The translations under genes and the position numbers were made by a program. The notes under the pieces are model-generated. The model did no database searches. It was given only the letters and a program-made list of their open reading frames with translations, and was not told where the DNA came from. From Glomus cerebriforme (taxonomy: Eukaryota > Glomeromycota > Glomeromycetes > Glomerales > Glomeraceae), in assembly GCA_003550305.1 (NCBI GenBank), contig QKYT01000076.1:101560-121446 (forward strand): a DNA stretch of 19,887 bases, read 5' to 3'. This document shows positions 1 through 7,826 of this stretch, one piece after another. How positions within the stretch are numbered: position 1 is the first letter of the stretch; each line of letters starts with the position of its first letter.

Positions 1-26
1 AGATAGATCAGTTTTTGACCAGTGAT
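1..26. mobile_element. Terminal inverted repeat of a foldback element cut off by the window edge
   Basis: These 26 bases are identical to 2847-2872, the right end of the complete foldback element at 2370-2871, and contain ATCAGTTTTTGACCAGTGA. The outward end faces right, so the body of this second copy lies to the left of the window. Only the terminus can be seen, so its length and state are unknown. Confidence 0.75.
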
Positions 27-70
27 ATTAAGTGACGTTGATATATGGGTATTACGCAACAGTGTATAAT

Positions 71-203
71 GTGTTTAACAACTGTTAGTATAGAAAAACG
101 CATATATTAACTGCATGTGTTGATAAACTCCAGTATACAGGTGTTTTACAACGTGTTGAACAACTAGTAGTGTTGATCAACGCATTTTTTGGTGTATATC
201 AAC
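71..203. repeat. Cluster of six 12-bp near-palindromes, consensus GTGTTGATCAAC
   Basis: Copies start at 71 (GTGTTTAACAAC), 117 (GTGTTGATAAAC), 141 (GTGTTTTACAAC), 153 (GTGTTGAACAAC), 170 (GTGTTGATCAAC) and 192 (GTGTATATCAAC). The core GTTGATCAAC is a perfect palindrome in the fifth copy. Two copies abut (141 and 153); the others are 17-46 bp apart. They lie just outside the transposon end at 1-26. The role is unknown: binding-site cluster, subterminal repeats of another element, or a decayed satellite. Confidence 0.6.
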
Positions 204-1230
204 ACCTCCAAAACTTCCTGATAAAGTTTTCAGTATATATAGATTTGTTATAATCAGTGGTAACTGTAGATAAATATTTATAAAAAAATTTGCTACAAAT
301 TTTTGATCTTTAATTATTTAAATATCTTAAAGTATAATAGCTAATTTGGATATGTAAGTATTTATATATTCTACATCTTATAATTATACTGTTAGTTAGA
401 TCTAATATATATCTTTTTTTATGAAAAGAAAATTATTGTTATTTTATATATTTATTAAAGTATAATTTGGCAATTTTTCATGTTGTGAATTCTATTTTTT
501 AACTCAATTCTAATTCTTCTCTTCTTTCTTATACTTACTACTATCATTATATTTTTTTTCTTGATGATCAACATTCTTATTTTCATCTTTTAGAATATCA
601 TACTTATATATTTTTTTATCTTCTAGAATATCTATTCTTTCATTTTCTATTTAAGTTTTATTATATATATTATAATTAAGGAATAGATCAGAAGAATTAT
701 GTAAAAAAAACATAAAATTTAAATATCAGTAAATCAGAAGAGTTGTACTGATAAATTGTAAACAGGTTAAAATCATTATATGAAGAATTATAATAAGAAT
801 TGAATAATAAGTTAATAATATAGAAAAAATTTGTATTTGAAGCAATATTTCTATTATAAGTGATTTTATTAGTAGTTTAAAGTTTCATAAAATATTCTTT
901 AGAAATCTTTAGAAAATAATGTACTAGTAAGAAAAATTTTTTTTTAAAACAGATAATTTAGATGTAAATTACATCATTTATTATCCGAAATAAAGTAAAG
1001 AACTATATATTTTTATATAAGGTGATAACTAAAGTTTCTGAATGAAACTCATTTTGGATTTTGTGAAATGGCAAAACTTCAAATAGTGAAGTTGAAACTA
1101 TTGACAAAATGTTTCGCCATTGGTGAAACTTTAACAATTGAAACTGCTGTGAAACTCTGTAACCAATCAGATGCATATCAGGTAATCAGTAAATCATCTC
1201 TGTTTTGCATATTCCAATATATTAGATTCT
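204..1230. other. AT-rich non-coding stretch
   Basis: I see no gene here. Open frames are short and low in complexity. A 65-codon frame at 1068-1265 lies in a patch of repeated GAAACT-like words (about 1035-1160) and has no recognisable protein features, so it is not called. The GAAACT-rich patch may be a decayed repeat next to the minisatellite. Confidence 0.5.
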
Positions 1231-1915
1231 ATTTCCAAGACCTTTCTGTGTTCACTACAAAATAAAGAAAAGAAATATTAGTCATCATACTAATGTTTCT
1301 TAAATCCTCTTCACCAAATTACAATTCATTCAAGACAAGTTCCTAAGGCCTTTCCGTGTTTACTACAAAATAAAAAAATAAGAAACGTTAGTCATCATAC
1401 TAACGTTTCTTAAACCCTCTTTGCCAAATTACAACTTACCCAAGACAAGTTCTTAAGGCCTTTTCGTGTTCACTACAAAATAAAAAAATAAGAAATGTTA
1501 GTCATCATACTAATATTTCTTAAAACCTCTTTGCCAAATTACAACTCACCCAAGACAAGTTTCCAAGACCGTTCGGTATTCACTATAAAATAAAGAAATA
1601 AGAAACGTTAGTCATCATACTAATATTTCTTAAATCCTCTTTGCCAAATTGCAACTCATTCAAGACAAATTTCCAAGACCATTCGGTATTCACTATAAAA
1701 ATAAAGAAATAAGAAATGTTAGTTGTCATACTAACGTTTATTAAATCCTCTTCACCAAATTACAACTTACCCAAGACAAATTTCCAAGACTGTTCAGTGT
1801 TTACTACAAAAATAAAGAAATAAGAAATGTTAGTCATTATACTTGCGTTCTTACAAAATAAAAAAAATGTTTAAAATCATTATACTAACATTTCTTAAAG
1901 CAATTCAGAATTTCT
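1231..1915. repeat. Minisatellite, ~110-bp units, each with an internal hairpin
   Basis: Five near-complete units and one degenerate unit are in tandem. The equivalent point (CCTTTCCGTGTT or variant) falls at 1241, 1349, 1459, 1569, 1679 and 1790, giving periods of 108, 110, 110, 110 and 111 bp. Each unit contains AAGAAACGTTAG, a short spacer, then CTAACGTTTCTT. In unit 2 (1380-1411) this 12-bp stem with an 8-nt loop is perfect. Differences between units are mostly C/T or G/A changes at the CG of AACGTT, as expected from decay of methylated CpG. No protein is encoded. Confidence 0.85.
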
Positions 1916-2369
1916 AACTTACCAGAAATCTATAAGGAAAATAATTATTAAAAAAAAATCCTTTCACCAAATAGAAATTATTTTTATAAAGTATTTAATG
2001 ACACAATAATTCTTTATAATTTAATTGTATATCTAATGACTAATATACTTTATTTAATGTAATGTATATATGAATAATACGATTGATAATCTTTTACTTG
2101 CATAATTATTTTAATTTTTATAATTTTTTTTAATTTTTTTTATTTTAATTTTATTAATTTATTATATAAAACAAATAAAGTATATTCTGGGAAAGGTATT
2201 ATACAAATTGTTGTAATCATCTTTAATATAAATTTTTTTTAAATGATTTTGTTAAGGATAGGGATTAGAGTTAATTCTTTTTTTTTTAAAAAAAAGATTA
2301 TCTATCTTATTAGAATTATTACATCATATTATATAAGAACTACTAATTTATTTTATTACTAATCAGGTA
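1916..2369. other. AT-rich spacer
   Basis: Long A and T runs with no open frame of note and no recognisable RNA gene. It separates the minisatellite from the foldback element. Confidence 0.5.
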
Positions 2370-2871
2370 TACTGGTCAAAAACTGATTTATCTTACAGAT
2401 ATCTTATAAATATCAGATATCCAAAATGCAGAAAATCTGCTATAGAATTAAAAAATACAATTTATTAATTATCTTGCTATCCAGTGATCATAAAAAGATG
2501 AAATATAGCTCATTCGATTCACCTCACTGAGATGTATCGAATGGTACTAATTTCACATTTCTAGATTGATAGATGCTGAGATATTTGATAAATCGTAAAA
2601 AAATAAACAAAAAATGCAATATCAAAATATCTATCACACCTAGAAATGCGAAATTAGTACCATTCAATACATCTCAGTGAGGTGAATCAAATGAGCTATA
2701 ATTTATCTTTTTATAATCACTGAATAGCGAGATAATTAATAATTGTATTTTTTAATTCTATAGTATACATATTGGGTATCTGATATATAGCAGATTTCTG
2801 CATTTTGGGTACCTGATATTTATAAGATATCTGTAAGATATCTGTAAGATAGATCAGTTTTTGACCAGTGA
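2370..2871. mobile_element. Non-autonomous foldback (MITE-like) element, ~500 bp
   Basis: The two halves are near-perfect inverted repeats. The left end (from 2371) reads ACTGGTCAAAAACTGAT and the right end is its complement, ATCAGTTTTTGACCAGT, up to 2869. The homology runs inward over roughly 230 bp per arm to a loop near 2580-2630. The right arm has an extra direct copy of ACAGATATCTT and a ~25-bp insertion near 2761-2786. TA flanks both ends (2368-2369 and 2872-2873), compatible with a TA target duplication as in Tc1/mariner-type elements, but the left tip lacks one base, so this is tentative. There is no transposase frame, so the element is non-autonomous. Several arm differences are at CpG sites. 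Confidence 0.85.
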
Positions 2872-2873
2872 TA

Positions 2874-4369
2874 AATTTTGGTATTGCTGTGAAAAAAAAA
2901 ATAATAATAATTTTTTGTTTAGTTATAATTTTAATTAATTAAAATAAAATAATTAAATGAAAATATTTAGTGATCCAGCTACTCCAGTAATTAAGGAAAA
3001 GCAACCAGCAGGTGAATAAGAAATATTTTAAATTTTCAATAAAAGAAATGTAGTTGATGTTGAAAAATTTGAAGCTGAATATAAATACTAAAGAATTTGT
3101 ATATAAATAATATAATAAATAAATAAATAAATTTTTTGTTTATATTATACAACAATAATTTTTAATTGTAAATTACAATTTTATAAGTTATATAAGTTTT
3201 TCAAAATTTGTCAAGTTTTGTCAAGTTTTGTCAGTTTTACAGTTTTTCATTTTATTAAAATTTTGGCAAAATGTTTAAACTAGTTTCACATACATCAATT
3301 GCTAAACTTATTAGTTTTACATAGGAACCTTAGTGATAACCATTATGATCACGTAGCAATTTTTATTTATCTGGTTATATGTCTTAAATTTGATTGATTA
3401 ATAATAAATAAATAAACAATATATATAATACAGTACACATATGTGATTACTATTTATACCACTATTGACTACTAAAAAAAAATAAAATAAAAATAAAAAT
3501 ATGTGCTCCAGACCTAAAATAGTTTCCATTTCCTAGTATAAACAATGGCAATTTTGTATCATAATTATTATAAATATTATATCATTCATATATCTTAATT
3601 TTAATCAAGTATTATTACTTTATTGATATATCAAAAATTACAAAAAATTTAAAATATAAAAATGAATCAGGTGATATCACCTGCCAAACTATATTCAAAT
3701 TATTAAATTATAAAATTAATTAGGTGATATTACCTGAATTATATCATCTTAGAATAAAATTATATAAAAATTATTAGGTTAAATCACTCAAGTGAAAAAT
3801 TGTTAAAATCACTCTGAGTGCAAGTTAATTATATTCTATTGGTATAATAGAAAAAAGCTTATTATTCACTAATGATAGATACACATACTCTAATTTATGT
3901 GCTTAGCAAATTAATCAAAAAAAAATTTTTTTTTCTTTATATAGTAATTTTGCAAAGTAATTAGCATAAATTACTTAAAACTTTATTAAGCATTTTTTTC
4001 AAAACTTTATTAAATTAATTGGTGGATTATAATCCACTTGATTGGAAAACCTCATTTATTATAAATAATAGATATGAATAGGAAATGTCTGAAAAAAATG
4101 AAGTAAACCCAGTAAATTTTATCTTCACGTGATCCTTTTGCTAGCATTACGGAATTAAGAAATTAACCATATGACAAACATTAGTCATAATTGAACAACC
4201 AATTAAATTCTTCATTTTACATGCAAATTTACTAATTTTGGGCAAACGAAAAAAAAAATTATATATATTTATATATTTTTTTTCTTTTCCCTTAATTTTT
4301 AGTGTTAGTTGAATATTGAATACAGTGAATACTACATACATATTTCAAGAATTATAAAAATCGATCACG
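2874..4369. other. AT-rich non-coding stretch with several palindromes
   Basis: No gene is supported. It contains the perfect palindrome CAGGTGATATCACCTG (3668-3683), a near copy AGGTGATATTACCT (3722-3735), the perfect palindrome GTGGATTATAATCCAC (4022-4037), and three copies of TTTTGTCAAG-like words around 3205-3235. A 20-codon frame starts at 2957, and nearby codons around 3048-3090 look mildly protein-like. They may be a remnant of a dead gene, but this is too weak to annotate. Confidence 0.5.
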
Positions 4370-5455
4370 ATGCTTAAAATGATGACATTTTTCTCTCAAT
4401 GTAAATATAATAATAATTTTTATAATAGTGTTCAAACAATAATACCAAACTTAATCCATTTTCAATCGGCAAAGATTTTAAGTACTCTATTGGTGATAAG
4501 ATTAAAAACATCATCATCAGTAAAATTAGAATCAAAAAATGTTTCAAAGAAAGGCCAATTAAAAAACAAAAGTTTAAAATTTTGGACCGAAGATGAAATA
4601 AAAATACTTCATGATGCTATTTCTAAACATGGAAAGGATTGGAAATATATATCTAAAAATTATTTTGAAGAGAATCGGACACCAGGTGCACTATTATCCA
4701 AATGGGTCCGTCATTGGACTGAAGATGAAATAAAAATTCTTAATGATGCTGTTTTAAAACATGGAGATGATTGGAAATATATATCTAAAGAATATTTTAA
4801 AAATAATCGGACACCAAAATCACTGTCATCTAAATGGACGGGTACAATGACCGAAGATCAATCAAAATTACTCCAACATAGTGTTTCTAAACATGGTAAT
4901 CGGACACCACGAGTATCAAAAAAACAGAAATCATCATGGACCAAAGAAGAGGACAAATTATTAATTGATTTAGTTAAAAAACATGGAACAAATTGGAAGA
5001 AAATATCTAGTTTATTAGGTCGTCATGATAATAATGTCTTAAAACGGTATTATAAGATTACACGTGAAGAACATGAAAAGGATTCAGGATCTCAAGTTCA
5101 TGATGTGACCCTTCCTAAATATGATGATGGTAATAACGCGATTAAAAAAGCAAGTAAATGGACAAAAGAAGATCAAAACAAACTGCTAAAGTTAGTCGAT
5201 ACACATGGTAAAGATTGGATAAAAATTGGGGAAATAATGAATCGTTCTAAGAGTTCGATATGTAAACAATATATAATTATTACGGAAGATAAGAAAGATA
5301 ATGATGATCAACAAAATTCGATAAAGACACAAAATTTAGACAAAAATACTTTAAGGACTTGGACATATTTAGTTAGGTATAAGGTTAATTCGAATCTATT
5401 ACAACAATGTCAAAGAAGCTGGAGGTCATGTGCACCAATAGAAAAAATCAAATAA
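4370..5455 (+). CDS. Tandem Myb/SANT-repeat protein, possibly mitochondrial
   Basis: Single-exon frame of 361 aa. Seen: two full Myb-like repeats at about residues 72-112 (W72, W91, W112) and 116-156 (W116, W135, W156), exactly 44 residues apart and very similar in DNA (from 4583 and 4715); a broken third repeat from 160; and two more diverged ones from W190 and W264 that keep the first two tryptophans and have Tyr near the third position. The third repeat begins with Met in place of Trp and lacks 13 residues relative to repeat 2, so HG runs straight into NRTP and the second Trp and recognition region are lost. Residues 1-52 have no acidic residue and several Lys/Arg, like a mitochondrial presequence; this is inference. 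Family knowledge: such repeats bind DNA or chromatin. The C-terminus after ~328 is not recognised. The first ATG (4370) is used; M4 and M5 are possible alternatives. Confidence 0.85.
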   Translation: MLKMMTFFSQCKYNNNFYNSVQTIIPNLIHFQSAKILSTLLVIRLKTSSSVKLESKNVSKKGQLKNKSLKFWTEDEIKILHDAISKHGKDWKYISKNYFEENRTPGALLSKWVRHWTEDEIKILNDAVLKHGDDWKYISKEYFKNNRTPKSLSSKWTGTMTEDQSKLLQHSVSKHGNRTPRVSKKQKSSWTKEEDKLLIDLVKKHGTNWKKISSLLGRHDNNVLKRYYKITREEHEKDSGSQVHDVTLPKYDDGNNAIKKASKWTKEDQNKLLKLVDTHGKDWIKIGEIMNRSKSSICKQYIIITEDKKDNDDQQNSIKTQNLDKNTLRTWTYLVRYKVNSNLLQQCQRSWRSCAPIEKIK

Positions 5456-5922
5456 AATTTTAAGGTTCTCAAATCATAACATACAGGTTACCAATAAATC
5501 GATAAATCGGAGATTCTTACTATAAATTGACTGATTATGTGTCAAATGATATTAAATTTTTCAACTTTCACTTGAAAAAAAGGGAAATAACCGTTTTCAT
5601 TATACATTATTTATTTAATTTATTTACTTATAAAGGATTAGTATTTGTAATCATTGTGTGACTATATATATCATATGAAATATTTGTGAATCTTAATTAA
5701 ATTAATCTCGAGAAAGTACGTAAAAAACAGGCTGTGAATTAAGTTCATGCAGCACATTTGACCACGGGATAAAACCTCCCTAAAAAAAAAAAATTTTTTT
5801 TCTCACGAAAAAATTTTTTTTTTTTCACATATAAAAAATTTTTTATCCCTAAAAGAAATTTTTTGGTATTTATTTCCTTATTCCTTTAATTATTATTTTT
5901 TTTGAATAATAATAATTAATAA
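5456..5922. other. Intergenic region and upstream region of the BTB gene
   Basis: Holds the 3' flank of the Myb gene and the 5' flank of the BTB gene. Around 5780-5865 are alternating A and T runs, including A12-T8 and T12 tracts, which are typical nucleosome-poor promoter DNA. No gene is seen. Confidence 0.45.
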
Positions 5923-7527
5923 ATGGCAAATAATTTAGAAAAATCGTTAGAAAAATCGTTAGAAAAATCATTCTTACAAGATATAAGACAATTATTTCTT
6001 GAAGCAGATGATTATAATGTTTTAATTGAAGTTGGTCAGGAGCCAAACATTGAAACATTTAAAGCACATTCTGTTATCTTAAGAGCCAGATCGACTTATT
6101 TTCGTGCGGCTTTATCGACTAATTGGGCTAAATCTAACGATGGTATTATTAAAATGAATAAACCAAACATTATACCGGATGTGTTCCGTGTTATATTAAA
6201 GTAAATTTTTTAAATTTCTTTATCTTTTTTTATACATTTTTTTCATTTTTAATTAAAACATAATTTTATTCTTCTTTCATTATTTGTTAGGTTTATTTAT
6301 ACCGGAACGATTATTTTATCAGATAATATGCTTGAATATTACCTTGATATATTGGTAGCAGCGGATGAACTTGCATTAATTGAATTAATTGATTATATTA
6401 TAGAATATATTCTTAAAAAAGAAATGTTTTGGTTTCGACGAAATTTAGTAAATATTCATAAAATTTCATCACAACATGAAGCATTTTATAAATTAAAGAC
6501 AACATGTGAAGAAATTATACAAAAAGATTCTTCAACATTTTTAAGATCAAAAGATATTGGAGATTTAGAAGAAGGTGTTTTAATTAAATTATTAAAAAGT
6601 GATAATTTAGATTTAAAAGAAATTGAAATTTGGAATCAAATAATCAAATGGGGTAAAGTACAATGTAATTTAAATATTGATGATAAAGATGATACGAGTA
6701 AATGGTCTATTGAAGATTTTGATATGTTGAAATTATCTTTAGAAAATTGTTTACCACATATTAGATATTTTTTAATCTCTAGAGCTGATTATTATGATAA
6801 AATAAGACCTTTTAAAAAAATTCTATCAAAAGAATTAAGAGATGAATTAAAAGAATTTTATTTTAAGGATAGTAGACCTGATCGTTCAAATATTTTATCA
6901 CCAAGATTAAAATATGCTGATGAAGATTCCATTTTAATTAAATTAAAACATTTTGCTTTGATCTCTACTTGGATCGATAGGAAAAAACAATATTATCAAC
7001 CCGAACAAATTCCTTATGTATTCAAATTACTTTATCGTGGTAGTCGTGATGGATTAAAAGATACTAATAAATTTTATCATAGATGTAATTATCAAGGTCC
7101 TTCTATAGTTATCATAAAACCTTCCGATATTGATCTAATTATTGGTGGTTATAATGCTGATGTTTGGAACAAAAATCAAAAATATGATACTGTAACTAAT
7201 AGTTTTATTTTTTCGTTAGATATTAATAGTGAAGATAATAATGATGGTATATGTAGTAGAGTTAGAAGTAATGTTAATAAAGTTGGTTATACGGGACAAG
7301 AAAAAATTCCTTGGTTCGGTAATGATTTAAATTGGATTAAGGGAATATGTAAACAACAAATTTATGAAAAAAAAATCGTTAGTATTGATAAATTTGATAC
7401 TGAAGATGTTGAAGTTTATAAAGTTTTACATAAAGTTAATAATAATATTTTTTTTGAGGAATTTAATGAGGATCCATCTAGTAATGGAATTAATAATAAT
7501 AATATATTTAGTAATGGAATTATCTAA
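5923..7527 (+). CDS. BTB-BACK-TLDc domain protein
   Basis: Two exons, 5923-6200 and 6291-7527, are joined by removing a 90-bp intron (GTAAAT...TTGTTAG). The join restores LK|FIYTGTI, a typical BTB core, and gives 504 aa. Seen: a BTB domain at about residues 29-135 (FKAHSVILRARSTYFRAAL, then FIYTG), a helical BACK-like region at about 140-260, and a TLDc domain at about 316-470 (FKLLYRGSRDG, GPSIVIIK, IIGGY, SFIFSL). Family knowledge: BTB domains dimerise and bind Cullin-3, making such proteins substrate adaptors for ubiquitin ligases; TLDc domains are linked to oxidative-stress responses and V-ATPase regulation. This architecture is strongly expanded in Rhizophagus-type fungi. The N-terminus contains LEKS three times (12-bp unit, 5935-5970), and the C-terminus has an Asn-rich tail with a repeated SNGI. 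Its target is unknown. Confidence 0.93.
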
Positions 7528-7826
7528 TAAGATGAGCTTAATTATATATTATAGAGTATAGATTAATAATTAGATCATTTTGTAGAAAATGTGATACTTT
7601 ATTTTCTTTTTCCTTTTTTTTCACCAAATAAATATTATATTGTTATTATGTTAAATACTTAAGTATATAACTATAATGAAATTAAGAAATTTGATTAATA
7701 ATAATCGTATAAAAATTTCTTATTATCTCAGTAAATAGATCCAATCGCTTACCTACTTTATTTTCATTGATCTCAAATAATATTACGTAAATTTCATTAA
7801 ATCAACAATTCCATCTTAATTTTTTT
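7528..7826. other. Convergent intergenic spacer
   Basis: 299 bp between the stop codons of the BTB gene (+) and the PPR gene (-), which converge here. It must hold both 3' untranslated regions. No further feature is seen. Confidence 0.5.

Noticed and set aside
1068..1265. 65-codon open frame on the plus strand
   Set aside because: It lies in repeated GAAACT-like DNA at the edge of the minisatellite, with no domain, no clear gene context and a length expected by chance.
2957..3092. Short protein-like codons (20-codon frame from 2957 and a second patch near 3048-3090)
   Set aside because: The reading looks slightly coding-like but is too short and interrupted to name or to call a pseudogene.
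4147..4341. 64-codon minus-strand frame upstream of the Myb gene
   Set aside because: Low-complexity Lys/Phe/Ile content from AT-rich DNA; it overlaps the probable Myb promoter.
4904..4935. Very short intron (GTAATC...AACAG) in the third Myb repeat
   Set aside because: At ~32 bp it is too short for splicing, and the residues NRTP in it match the other Myb repeats, so the stretch is coding with a deletion.
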